Shown here piece by piece: positions 37,438 to 51,163 of a stretch of 64,000 nt of DNA. Made by a program: the position numbers and the translations under genes. Positions within the stretch are counted from its first letter, which is position 1, and each line of letters starts with the position of its first letter. Location: contig JAEMBT020000007.1 of the NCBI GenBank assembly GCA_018873245.2, positions 11,739,129 to 11,803,128 on the forward strand, written 5' to 3'. Below the pieces are notes generated by a model. The model was not told the origin of the DNA, did not search any database, and saw nothing but the letters and a program-made list of their open reading frames with translations. Source of the DNA: Archegozetes longisetosus (taxonomy: Eukaryota > Arthropoda > Arachnida > Sarcoptiformes > Trhypochthoniidae).

Positions 37438-40400
37438 CAACTATGGCATACCTTCACTTGTACACCACACCAATTCTGGTGCTCGCTGTGAATCATTTCA
37501 ACTCGCACTTGTGGTGCTAAATAAACACAAACTGTAAAACTTAAAAAAGTTGAACTATTACTGACTACTTTAGATAAAAAGATTTTCTAGACGATTATTC
37601 TCTAAAACGTTTTATATGGGTTTAATCTCTTCTAAATTTTTTGAGTTTGTCTCAGCTATACATAATTGATTCAGAGATAATTTAATGGATAATAAAAGTC
37701 GTCCAAGAAAGAGTTTTATTGATCAGATTAGTTTTTGTAGGTTTTACTAATTTTAATATTACTTAATATGTAAACTGCGAGACTTGGCTTATCAGAAGTA
37801 GTTCATAGATTAGGAAAATGCCAACACTAACAGATTTAACAATATTTTATTTGCTTTACTGCCACTATCTTTATGAGCGGATTGAGAAATATTTGACATT
37901 ATTTTCGTTTCTTTTGCCTTAGACCAGAAAGTAAGTAAATCTAGGCATAAGATTCTTTATTTTGGCGATTTAGAGGTTTTAAAGGTAAATCTTGCGGTAG
38001 AAACACCTTTTGAAAATTGTCTCAGCAAATATATTGGGCACAAAGATATTATCGTCCCGTAAGAAGAAAATCTCACCACATGTGCCCCAAAACCAATCAT
38101 ACTGTTAGGTTAGGCCTAAATTGTTTGTGCATCAGTTCTTGCATTGAAAACTACTGAGGTGAACACTACACAACAGTATTAGAAGTTATATTATATTATA
38201 TACACAATAAGAGGAGAGCACAAGTTTGTTACAATGGCGTAATGTTACAATTTTCCTTTCTGTTAGTTTTTTACTCTATTCTTTACATGTATTCTTATTT
38301 TCTTTCCTTCTGTTGCAATAATTTTTTCTGTATTTTGTACGTTTCGCTACTGTATGCCGTATGCTAACTATGAGTCACATTGAAAAGTCCAATTCAGAAC
38401 CATTGCCACCTTTTTTAGCAATCAAAGTGTATTATTAAGCTAAATCTGGAGGTTTGAGGCTTTGACTACTTTAGCCAAAATTTCCATTCATAGTAACTAT
38501 CGTGAAATTATAGCTCTCGCTAATACTTCTATTGTATGCTTCCGTTTCCATCACTAATCTTATGCAGACTTACTTTGAAAGCAGTTTGAATACTGGCCAA
38601 ATCCACATAAAAGCAAACGACAACATAACTTATGGCACTAATGTTTAATATAACAATAAATTCAAAAGTTTGTAACTTATAAAAAACGTCAATTTTGGTA
38701 AAGAGTTAAATATTTGAATAAACTTTTTCATATCCTTTTTCGCAGTGAGTTTGTGCCTAATTTTGATTCTCAATAGGATTGCACTGAAATAAGACAATTG
38801 AAATGAATAAAAGAATGTTTATCTTTAATCTTTTGTTTCAATAATCTTGCGTAATAATCATTTGGGTATGAATTGTTTACTGAACCCAAATGATTCCTTC
38901 AAGTTATCAATTATATGGGAAGACACCAAGAATTTTGAATGAATTTTTCCTTTATGATAGGTTTATGAACATAATTACATTTGATTGCTATAACTCTGAT
39001 TGAATAAACCTGTGATTATATTGTTTACACTCGGGCAATAAATTGCAAACAACATAATACAGTTGAACGAAATGAATGGCAAAAACTTGTATTTTTCACA
39101 ACATACATTGTTTTGGATATAAGTTTATGCAATTACTTTGATTTATTTTCTAAATACATCCTTTTTCGTAATCCTTTGCAATCGGAAAGCATTTTAAATT
39201 AAGGCATTTATTCTATTGTATTGCAATTGCTTGTTTAGTTGAAGTTAGTTATATCAATAGTAAACTGTGTTGTGTTTTTTCTTTTATCTTTCTTCTCTAA
39301 GTTATGATCTCTCGAATAGAAATTTTATTCGTTCGCCTTTTTTATGAGATTTGCGTTAAAGTTGTGCCCACAAAATCTGAAAATCCTTCGGCACACTGGT
39401 CATAAGTCGAAAAAGTGCAGATATAGATAGAAGAATAACATAAATAAACTTAAGTCTTATTGAAGTCTCGGCATACAAACTGATGCTAGTTTTCATGCAC
39501 TGTCACCTTTTTCTTAGATATGGGTAGAAAAGTTCTTTTCATACATTAAAGACCTTCTTTGTTGGGGATTAAAGATTTTGAATAGTGGTATGAGATTTGT
39601 GAGAGAGAAAAGAGTGGGACAATCAGAAGGAGAAAAATATATATAACTTGTGTAATGGCAATGCGCCTGGCAGTTATGGTATGGTCGCAAAAGTTACATA
39701 AATTAATCATCGGCTCTGCTTTTATAACACGCTATTGATTGTCCTCTCATTTCTCTCGTGTTCTGCCTCGCAGCTAATTTCAATTCTTCACTTGTTTCGC
39801 TTGTCTAAAGTGTATTGATGTACACAAAACTAGGACTCACTTCGAATCGTTTTCAATAGATTCTTACTAATTGATATCATTTCTTGACACGATTTTAATA
39901 TTAGTCTTTTAGGCTAATCTGTTTTCAAATGAATTTATGCTTCGATTAATTGTAGTCTAAATTAAATGAACTCCTCTTTCTTCGAAACGCATTCTTGAAA
40001 TTGCAGTTCCCATACGATTATCTCAATGTCATATCAATGAATGCAATATGTTTTTGAGCCCATAGCCAATTGCAATAATTGCAATTTGCAGCCTTAATAC
40101 TCACTGCAGTGCTCAGTGTGTATTCAATAGATTTTGGATTTTCATTTTACAAACTCAAACCGCTATTCAGTTAATTCTATCAAATCTCTCGTCACAATCT
40201 CTTTCTTTTCTATCTCACTTCTATTCAATGTAAATTGTTAGTCAGCCTCGAATCCCCTTTTACTTTTAAGACAAATTGATTAATAGAAAGTTGTTGGAGC
40301 TTCGGTGCGTGTGAGGGCCAGAAATGGCTCAAACAAATTCGAGAAAATTTTTCACTCGCAGTAACAAACGAAACACACTTTTATTGAAATGGTAAAAATG

Positions 40401-42886
40401 AACAATTGTTATATTGATTATTTGATGACTGAAAGCTATAGAGGGGAGGGGTGAAGGTTAACCAAGCGGACACAGAACCGCTGTTTGACATGAATTGTGT
40501 GACATTAAACTGAAGAACGCGTACGATTTGAAAAAGTTGTGATGCCATCGATTTGCATATGTTGGTGACATGGGCTAACGCTGAGTACACACAAAGACTA
40601 TGACTGCTCAGTATAGCGTTTGTGCACTCATGCTGTCAACTCTTTTCGCTGATGGCATTGTACTTATTCCGAGTCGCGTAAAATATTGCCACCAATAAAC
40701 AGTCGCTCAATGTCCTCAATGTATTTCAGAACATTTTATGTTTGTCCTCTGAGCTGCCCTTTTGTTGCTCACCCCATGGCTGAGGATAATTAGTTCTTTA
40801 GCCTATTGATGGATATCATGCATTCTCACCTTTCAACCATTGCTCTATTTGCCATTCGCTAAGAATGTCAGCAAAAGCCGAATAATTCCCCACGTTTTCA
40901 CAGGTGTGTTAGCATTTTGACCAAAACCAAAATGAGCTTAAAGTATGCAAAGCGCGTATTTATTCCAAGTCTTGATCGCTATTGTTCGATACTCAACCGA
41001 TCGGCTCAATTCTTCAGTCAAGATTTCTTTCTAACACAACACGTTTGGCATAATTTGTCAAAGAAATTGCTCGAAAATACGATCAAATCATGATCTAGAT
41101 TCATGTTTTAAAATAATTATCGATTTTTTGGAGCAAAAAATGAATTCTAAGTTTAATGGATTGATTTTTGTGGAACATGTTTTGTCTCAAAAATAGTAAC
41201 AAAGTTTGGGTCGAATGAGAAAATAGTTGAACCCAAACAAAAATTGAAGACTAGAGAGCAAATGATTAGAGTCTTTACCACAGGATAAATGCTTTGAAAC
41301 GATGCAAATGTTATTGAGAGGTACTCTTTGGAGCTACTAGTTTTAGGTTTAAGTTTCAATGACCATTTGAAATGCAATACCACTGGGAGTCTCGCTCTCC
41401 CATCAACTATTCTAGTGATCCCTTTCGCTGCTTATATACTTTGTCGGTTCACTAACTCACTAATACTTGAAAGGATAAAGGTTTTGCTGAAACTGAAGCC
41501 GACTTCATTCTTATGCCTACACGTTCAACGATCGGTGTCCAGCCATTGTCCACTATAGCCGTCAGGATACGTGTATTTGTAAATTGAGGCATTTGAGCCC
41601 TACTCGCTTTTCTATTGATAGTAACGGCTGAGATTGTATTTCTCTAAAGTTTCATACAATAAAATAATTGGTTAGTCGCGATCATACAATTGACTGGTCT
41701 TTCCCGTTGTAAAAAGTGAAGCTTATAATCACTACAACAATGCAGAGCATATGATACAGTTTTTGTATCATAAAAGAAAGTTCATATGCATATTTTTGCA
41801 ATTTGACAAAAACTGGTATACTTACTTTACATAAAAGAAAATCTGGTACTGAAAAATTGGTGGCCATTCATCAGAATAAATGTTAAGCATTCTAAATCTG
41901 TTTTCTGCTACTTTTACAAAACGGCAACTTAAGACTTAGCTCAGAAACTGGGTTTACGGCAGTTTTAATTTCAAGTTATTAACTCTGAAACAACTTAAAG
42001 AAAATAATTTATTATAACTCGTCAGCTGAAAAAAAAAGTTAATTTCATTTTTTGCGCAGCCGATGAAAAATAATTTGATTTTTGTTCATCTAATAATTCT
42101 CTTTCTCATGTTGTGAATTATGAATCTCTCTAAGAGTAATAAATGCCGATTTCCGGCACAAGTATTTGTCTCACATGTGTTTGCAGTGAGAAATTCGAGT
42201 TAAAGTCTTGAACACTGAGGCTTGAAATGTAATTACCAGAATTAATTTTAAAGTGGATTAACGATTGCTGAAGCAGTAGTGGGAAGAATGAGTGAGTCGT
42301 CGTTTCCAAATAAGTTACTGAAACAGAGAGATATGAAGGAAACGAGAGAAAACACATTTGGTCTGCTCATCAACATTTACCATCGCATGTCTCACTTCTG
42401 TCCCCATCGCTTATCTTTGACGACAGCTTGTGGTTTTTGATGTAATAGAAAGCAACTGTAAACAAATGAGACAATAGTAACAAAAGAGGAAAGAGACGTA
42501 AAGTTGGAAAAATAGAGGAAAATCGTCCCAACATTTGGACTTAGTTAGCAAACTAGCATTATATCTACTGTACTTTACTCAATGTGTGCCTAAGCTTTCC
42601 CTCAAAAAATTGATGCGAAGCAAATTTGTGGTTTTCTCCGTTCAGGCATCTGTTAGTCGTTAATCCTTGTGACCACATTTTATTCATATCGAAAGTAGTG
42701 ATGTACCAAAAACTTTTGTCTCTCTAGTTTGAGTGAGTCTCTCACTAAATCTCCTCTCCATATCTTCATCTATCCCTCTGTTCAGTCGATCTCTAAAAAA
42801 TCTGAATTTATAGCTTTGTCAAATATATTTGATAACTTATTCATGCTTGAGCATTTTTATTCTAACGTTTTCCTCGTTTTCGTTCG

Positions 42887-42889
<3 letters not shown>

Positions 42890-42935
<46 letters not shown>
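42890..42935. repeat. (GA)23 microsatellite
   Basis: An uninterrupted 46-bp GA run. Confidence 0.97.
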
Positions 42936-42938
<3 letters not shown>

Positions 42939-44919
42939 ACTATTGAGAGAAATTGAAAGTGCATTTGTCTTGCATTTTGATTATGTGAAAACTCGAATAT
43001 AGTTAGAATAATAAATAAAAGAAATTATAATCAAGTGAAATCACGTTAGAAAACAATAATAGTTTTTATTACCAGTTAAATGGGTCACTGATGATCATAT
43101 CGTTAATTTGAAAGAGAACGTCAACCAATATTTATGTAGAGTTAATGCATTGCATCAAACTATGTATAAATGTTTGCAATCTTGTACTGTATATATTAAC
43201 CATACGATATCATACAAGTCAGTACATTATAAAATAAGGTCAGGCACTTCCCATTACCATCATCTTCTTGATCATGTGAAAGTAATGATATGCCTTTACT
43301 TCACCGCTTCAAAAAGAGGTTCATCAACATCAACATCAATGCGAATAAGTTTATGTTTATTTCAGTGGAGTTCTAGACATACAAAAAAATCAATCTTAAG
43401 ATTAATAATATAAGAATCTGTTTCCATTGTTCTTATTCATGAATTCACATTTGGACCATCAATTAATCTCTTGAAATTTGTCGTCACCGCTTCATAAGCT
43501 AAGCTTAAGTGCAACTTTTTTATCAATCAAAACATTTGAATAAAACTATTTAATTGTCATTAATATAATAGCCTTAAGTACATTTTCAGTTAACCTTCAA
43601 CTTGATCTCAGACCTTATAAGCGCATTGTTGTAAAAGTAGATATTAAACGATACGATTGCATGATCCGTAATCATGAAGAGCAGGCTGATATGCACTCAA
43701 GATTTATTTTTCTTAATACTTGCGAATCTCCCCGTCGTACGAATGGTTGGAACCTTTTTGGAAAATTGAACACAATTTAGTTATTTACGAGTTGAAGCTA
43801 TGCAATTCTGATTAGATTTTAAAAAGTAAACTATATATAAAGTCTCTCTGTATGCGATACTATCAGTTTATTCTCTTGACATTGTCGTAAAAAGGAGTGG
43901 AGATAATAATGAGGACCAGTTGCACAGACATGTTTAAATTGGATGTATATTTTTTGCTTTTATTGTCTAACTGCGGTCTGACATAAACTACTTCTGATTA
44001 GAATCGATTAATTATATTTACTTATTTGGAATAGAAAAATATGAATCTCGTCAAACATCTACATAAGTAGTGCTCGTATTATTTGTTTTAATAATAATAT
44101 TATTATTTTGGAAACTTGAAAATCTAGTTCAAGTGATTATCGTTTCACTATTTCTAACTCTTATGTTCAAAACGAATCACTCTTTTGAAACTCTTTTGAA
44201 TTTTTCATCAATTTATGGCTCTCAACCATAATTGCTGTTGATTTTAAATGGCGAAGTGGTAATTAATCAATTTTGTGGATAATGACGACATTTCGCTGAG
44301 GCAAAGAGCTGTAGAGCTCTTATAAACTTAATCATAAGCAAACTAATGATAGGCGACGCAATTTAATAAAAAGGGCGAATGGATTTAACAAAGTTAGACC
44401 ACTATATCAGATGTGATAATATAATATCGAAAGTAATAAAAGTCGCTCTTTTCAACTGTTCGGATCATAATTTATTGTGATTCAGCACAAAGAATGTCAT
44501 CAAAAAAGATACGATAAGAAGAAGGAGAAGTAAAAGTTACCTTTACTATTGTTTGGCTATAAAATGTTATTCTTTCCTAGAACATAAAGGTTCGTCGATT
44601 CAAACATACCTATGCCTTACTCAATAAAGTTCAAACTCACTCTTAAATGATTAAATAAAAGGTAGCTTTAAAAAAGTGGATGAAGAAAAAAACTGTCGAA
44701 GAGGACTATGACTTTCCTGTTGAGGGACAAAATGAACAATCACTATGAAAAGAGAATAAGAAAAGTACATTAAACATAAATTTTTACAATTGGAAATGAG
44801 AACCACAGGAGGTTAGATAAGGTTACATTGTTTTTCAAGATTAAGGTTCAGCCATTCAGCATACGATCGCTTTAAGAAATTATTTTCTCTAAGCTTCAAC
44901 GAGTCTTCTGTATGCGATC

Positions 44920-44995
44920 ATATACCTTATCCACAACAGCTCGCAACAGTGTTGTTCATATGCCTTATACACAACGGCTCGCAACAGTGTTGTTC
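44920..44995. repeat. 38-bp tandem duplication with internal CAACAGTGTTG palindrome
   Basis: Two direct copies, 44920-44957 and 44958-44995, differing at a few positions. Each carries GCTCGCAACAGTGTTGTTC, which contains the palindrome CAACAGTGTTG. It is more GC-rich than its surroundings. Confidence 0.85.
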
Positions 44996-45218
44996 AGTCG
45001 TTCGATTCTTTTCCGAGTCTAATACACTCGCATAAAAAATAGCAGAGCAACGATTTGTCTTATAGCCCATCCTCTCGATTCTTCTGCCCCGAAATGCCTT
45101 ATCGTCAAGATATGAAGATATAGGTGGGGAGGCATACAAACCATGTATTATCAAACTTAACTGAGCTCAGTCTCTCTCCCTCTCCCTCATTGACTCACTC
45201 TCACTTCTCCCTCACTCA

Positions 45219-45241
45219 CTCTCTCTCTCTCTCTCTCTCTC
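45219..45241. repeat. (CT)n microsatellite
   Basis: About 11 CT units at the end of a 70-bp pyrimidine-rich stretch of CTC and ACTC units. Confidence 0.9.
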
Positions 45242-47073
45242 CATGTTTAAGGTTTCAAATTTTTTCGCAAATATAACTTACATACTAAGAGATACTTAAC
45301 TACTCAGACTCGCTCTTATTATTAGTTACTGAATATTTTGAAACATTATATACATGCAAAACTTGTATACCTTTACTTATTACTTATTACTTTGAGTGTT
45401 TGTAGTACGAAAATACTTTTCATACATTTCTTCTACACATTAGACATGAAATATCTGGGATTTAGCAAAATTTTATTTAGATAAAATCAGAAAAAACTTT
45501 TATCAGCAATGAGGAGCTGCAAAAAAATTTTAATTCGATACAAAAGAGTGTTTTAATATAAGACGTGAAGTTAGATCTTAAATGCAATCAATTTATGTTT
45601 TAAGATATGAGATATGCGGCAACACAACCATTAATTGCAATTAAGAGCACTCATCACTTTTGTGATAAAAACAGTGCACTTTTCTTTAAAATCATTTATT
45701 AATTGTGCTAATTTTATTATCAAAAAACTATTTTATTTAATTATATTATCAGAAAAAAACTCGATTTAGCCTCAATTATGTTAGCATTTAAGTGAACGAA
45801 TGGACTTATTTTTTAATCAATTTTAAGCGATATCGACACCAGAACTTCAAATTCATAGTAATATTTATTTTTCTGTCCTCATATATTCTTAATGTGTCTG
45901 CAATTTGGTGTTGGAGCTGCCAGTGTTTGAGCCAATCATGAATTCCTTCAACCAATTTAAGTCTCAACTTATAGTACGCCTTAAGGCAATTAACTTATCG
46001 AACAGTATTTCTTTTAAAATTTGTTTTTTTCCTCTGCAAAAAGAAACTTTAAAAACAAATATCAGTTCAATATTGCTCTCCAAATAAACTTCGTATCCAC
46101 TGATTGACAAATGAATATAAAATTGGTTGACTTGTATTTGGCCATTTGGTTGCACTCCTCTCAGTCATCAGTAGGGGGTCAGAGATGAGAAGCTGATGAC
46201 CGAACCTTTCAATAAACAGTTGAGAAAATAAATGTTTCGCTCGAACCGTAGGGCATTGTATAACCTTTAAGTAAGGATTTGTTCATTTTGGTGAATCATT
46301 TTTTTCTTGTCTCTTGTCATCCATCGTTTGCTAGGATTGGGTTGACTCCCAATTTGGTCAAAGGGTATCACAATATAAGCTCTATTTTTCAACAGATACA
46401 GTTCACTATTGATAATAAGATCTTCATGTTTATTGATAGCGCTAACAATGTGGTAGAGAGATCTTAATTGCAGGATCAAAGAACCAGTTATCACGAATTT
46501 ATTTCGGTTTTTACATTTTAAAGGGATGGGCTTTCATTTTTAAAAATATATTTTCCTAATGCACTAATCGATAATGTATGCAGTGATTATCTTTGATAGA
46601 TAGAGAAGACCTCTGAGAAAATCGGTATAATAAGCAGAAAATATTAAAATGCTAGACAAAATACTTATATCTGACATCTCTTCAGTCGTTATTTATTTTG
46701 CATAATATATTTTATTATGCGATTAGATTATACACTGTTGGTAATAATGTTTGTCGATTAACATACCACTCGAACCTATGTGAAGTTGTGCTTGTTTTTT
46801 GTGCTCAAAATGCAACCTTAGTCTCACATGTTTCGCACACAATTCAAAATATTGCGGACAAGTTTCTTAGTGTCACGTTTGGACCTTGCGTTTCACTCAT
46901 AACAAATTGTGTTTTTATTATTCTTATTATTTGAGAATTTACTACACTTAACGGTTCTCAATGTTATTATATTGTTCTGTTTTAATTAGGTGTGAAATTC
47001 ATGATAATTTCCAGGCAGGTGTTAGTATTGCTAATATAGTTATTGCACTCTTTAATAGAATAAGAAAACTACA

Positions 47074-47077
<4 letters not shown>

Positions 47078-47114
<37 letters not shown>
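47078..47114. repeat. (GA)18 microsatellite
   Basis: An uninterrupted 37-bp GA run. Confidence 0.95.
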
Positions 47115-47117
<3 letters not shown>

Positions 47118-47872
47118 GTGAAATTAGTTTAGCTGTTATTAGTAAGCAATTAAGAATGTAATTGATATGAAAACGAAGGAAACTTTAAAATCGATTTGTG
47201 AATGTATTGGTCGTGTAATGTTTAAACAGTAGAAATGATGCCCAAAGCTATAGAGAGCCCACACAAAATAAGGTTAATCAAACAAAGACTCGGCTCAAGT
47301 GTAAAGAAAAACGAAACCGCATCTACTCATAAGAGTCATTACATTTAGTGACGTTTTGGTGATAGCTTTTTAAGTAGGGAGAGAAGAGAGCGATAGAGAG
47401 GATAAAGAGATATTATATGAAATGCATGCCAGTTAGTATACCTTTAGCTACTTTTTTACCTGTCGGCTAATTCCACATTGAGCCCAATTTTCTATTCCCT
47501 ACTACATTACGAATAAATTTCGCATTAGATCCGAAAAACAAAATGCCAAAATCGACTCATTTTTCATATTTAGTTAATATCATCGAATCGATTGAACAGA
47601 TAAAATATTTTGTTGGTTCAGTTGCCATCGTTTAAGACTTTTTAAATATCAGCATTCAATATGATAAAAAGATTAGGCATTGAGGGCTATGACCAAAATG
47701 TGGCGAAATTCGTGAGTCTGACTCGTTGGTTCAGCTCAGTATGAAAGGCTGTCACACCACTTCAGAGTAAAACTTTTTTGGTCTAAGTTATTAACCAAAC
47801 TTAACGAAAGCGAAATTCAACAATTCATCCCTTCGAGCAAGGAATATGCAGATTAACGATATAGGGAGAGAA

Positions 47873-47894
47873 AGAGAGAGAGAGAGAGAGAGAG
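47873..47894. repeat. (AG)11 microsatellite
   Basis: A short AG run in a purine-rich context. Confidence 0.9.
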
Positions 47895-50487
47895 CACAAG
47901 CTTCCATTCCTTCTTTTTATCATGTAGATTGTAATTCACAATAAATATATAAAATTTTCTGTTCATCTACAAATAGTACCAACTTTTGTACTCTTCCTTA
48001 AAGGCATACTTTGAAAAATTGTCAATTATTAATGATATAGTATTTGATGGCAATCACACACATGCTCTTTCTGCTGTTTTACCAATTACTTATTCTTCCC
48101 TCTCTGTATGTTTTACTCTTTCATTAACACTACTTTGAAAAGTGCTGAAATCAAATACCTATAATTGTCCACTCATTTACCAAACATCAGCCCACGTATT
48201 GTAACGAAATAGTTATTTATAATTTATGCCATCGATAAAGAAGTTTCGAAAAGTAGAAAATCTATTATTTTAATTGCTGCCGCTTTCAAATCATGTGAAG
48301 CAATGATTTTCAGAAAATGTTTCAAACGTTTATCTCTATTCTTACGAGTGATAAAGATTTCTAAAAAATAGTTTATCGTATTTACAAACAATTATAATTA
48401 TCTCAAATTAATCAAAAATGACACGTATTTTCTCATGAGCAATTTCCGTCATCCCTGACAGCAAACCAATTCATTAAAAACTATTCGTCAATAAAATATT
48501 TATCTAAAAACGTTGCAAAATCATGCGATCTCTCGAAGTTTGAGCGACTATTTTCTTTTGACATGTGTACGGCTCTTGTAATACAGGGCAGGAATAAAAT
48601 AGTTACTGGTTTAGAGACAGAAGTAAGATGTCTTTCGTCTACTTAAGTGTTATTTGCTCGTCTTGCCAACGCAATTTCTAGTCAGGTTTTTTGGTAGCTT
48701 CTGGTCTCTCTCTCCTCGTTGGTGCCACATATGCTCATTATCTCTTACATTGCATTTACTTTTCGCATCAGCGATGGGACGACCAATTTAGTAATTTGCC
48801 TTTTCCTCTCCTATGCCTTCTCTTTGATTCTCTCTTCTTTTGGGCTTTTGGACTTCAGGCTTCTCTTCAAACGACTTGTCTTTGCCTTTGAGTGAGAGTG
48901 CGATGCTTTCTCTTCACCAGATTGTTTACGCTCAATGAATGAGAATACGCTCAATGAGAAAAATGCACAACGAGTACTCTAACTATCACTTCTGTACAGT
49001 ATAATTATGATATATTTTTACAAATTCTTTCGCATACTTATGCTCTAAAAAGTTCTGATGGAAAAGCTTATGGTTCGGCGAGAAGTTAAGCTACAAATAC
49101 ATTTCTTATTAATATGTGTATTCATCGAAAGTAGTCAGTACTCTCTTTTCAAGAGTTGTAAATGCAGTAATAGATGCAATTGAAAGTTGTGGACCAGTTG
49201 TTTCCTTCATATCATATTACTTCGCAAATGTTGTGTAAATTTGTTTAAGATTGAATTGCGTTTCTGAACAAATATCATTTACGTATTTTCGTTTAGGGGC
49301 CCTAAAAATTTCGGTTCTTAACACTTACTTACAATTTCTTGTCTTTAGCACAACTGTTCGTTTGACTCAAATTATACAATTAGAGAGGCGTGCGATAAGA
49401 GAAAAGGCCATCAAAGGTCTTGTGTAGAAATCATAATTGCTTAGTTTGTTGTGCGTACTTGGCATAGGTTTATAAATATAATATAACTTATATAACTTTA
49501 TGAAATAAGTGTATAAGTTTGCGTTACACACAATAATATTCAAAAAGTTAAATACATAAGCGAAAGCTCTTTTAATAAACAAACACTACGGCCGATACGG
49601 ATTAAGAATATGTAGAGCTCTGTTAGCGGTAGGCGGAGTAGGCCTTTCATCTGCGGCGGTCTCGCTGTTGGCTATTTAGTTTTGACGATAAAGAAAAGAT
49701 ACCTTTTTTTTTTATAAAAGATAATAAATATATTATTTACAGTGAAATCTGTTTAGCTGTTTGATATAATTTGTCGATATATAAAACAAGTTTGAACTAT
49801 TAATTTTAATTAGAAAACTTGTTGCGAAATGATCAACAATAAACGAAGTTAAAAAGAAATAGATTTCAAATTTACATTAAATGAGCCGTCAGTTCAGCTA
49901 ATTGGCTTATGACAAGTTGGTTCGACTGTACTTGACTTGTATTATATTTTCATATTATGAAATACACCTCTTGATTGAATTGCTAACAAGAGATCCAATC
50001 CTTGGCTCTGACTGTCTGAACTCACTCAAACTGAACCAGAAATAAGTTCCCTCTTCTTATGATACCCCCTCTCATCAGTTCTTTGTATAATCTATTGAAA
50101 GGCATCGATGTTGCGATCATTTTTAGTAGCTATCCTTAAACATCATACAATAATAATTCGACGACAGCCATAGCTATTTGTAGTCATTAGTTTTTTAGGA
50201 GGCTTTAGCTATGGGGGCATTAGATACAGAATGAATACCAATCATATTCCTTTAATAGATACGTATGAAAAATATGCTCAAGTGATGAGCACAACAAGTA
50301 TTACTTTTTCACAAGCGCTTATGTTAGCTACAAGTTTGCCACAGGAAAGCCTCCACCTTAGTTTTTAACAATCTTTCTTAGTTACTTAGTCTTAGCCCCT
50401 CTCAACGTTTGGCTCATTATGATTATCGTTTTGTGTTGTGTAACGCTAATCGCTTAAACAAACCAGTCCTAAGTATAAGATGAACAA

Positions 50488-50506
50488 AATAATAATAATA
50501 ATAATA
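50488..50506. repeat. (AAT)6 microsatellite
   Basis: About six AAT units. Confidence 0.9.
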
Positions 50507-51145
50507 TGAGGAGAAGAAAAAAGAGGATCTTTGACTTGTTTTTCTTTCATCTAAAACAATAATCGCATGAATGGTAGAGACAGGCGTTTACCTATTGTCA
50601 TATAATTTATCTTATAGTTTATTTTGGTCTAAAATTTGTTTCGGCTTTCAAATTGCAACATTTTTTGTTTTAGAAAACAATTTTCAAGTTTTTTATGTGT
50701 TTAATCTGAAAAAGTTCTATATTTCATCAGATCAGTTGCTTAATAGAGCGTTTAGAGTAAAAACTTTTCAATGTTATGGGAAACGCTTTGAGGGAAAAAG
50801 TTTGTTACTTTTCAGCTAAATTTTACAAAGAATAGCGATAGAATAATGTAAAAGGAGTGAACACACGCATGGAATAGGAGTAGAACCATTTGACCAAATC
50901 AGTATCATCACAGCGTGCGGTCGCCGGCCTTGAATTGAGGACCAGATTGAAGAGTTCTCCGACCAAAATACACAAAAGAAAGCAAAATTTTTACTACTTC
51001 TTCGATTCACATATGGCATTCGAATCCAAAATAAATTAGTCTCTTTCCCATTTCGCTTAATTTACCAAATGACAAAGTTTTTTTGTACTCTTATTTCGAA
51101 AATTGATACCACAAAAAAGTATTCGTTTTCTTCTAGTTCGTATGC

Positions 51146-51163
51146 GTTATTATTATTATTATT
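51146..51163. repeat. (TTA)n microsatellite
   Basis: About six TTA/ATT units. On the minus strand they give a poly-Asn tract in a chance open frame. Confidence 0.85.

Larger units (their letters stand above)
33269..42889 (+). other. Probable giant first intron, part 1 (gene-free)
   Basis: About 9.6 kb with no exon that I can support. It includes a CCTTAG hexamer repeat (35659-35682), a 15-bp palindrome at 35367-35381 and ACATAGCACA repeats (37394-37437). The intron assignment follows from the phase-1 donor at 33269 and the lack of a following exon. It could equally be intergenic if the exon at 33040 is spurious. Confidence 0.4.
42936..47894. other. Gene-free stretch with GA/CT runs and a 38-bp duplication
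   Basis: About 5 kb of AT-rich DNA, probably intronic. Apart from the listed simple repeats and the tandem duplication at 44920-44995, nothing recognisable is present. Open frames of 60-101 codons here are on both strands, have no domain and are treated as chance. Confidence 0.45.

Noticed and set aside
43108-43413. 101-codon + strand frame after the GA run
   Set aside because: Starts at TTG, composition is typical of AT-rich noncoding DNA and no motif was recognised.
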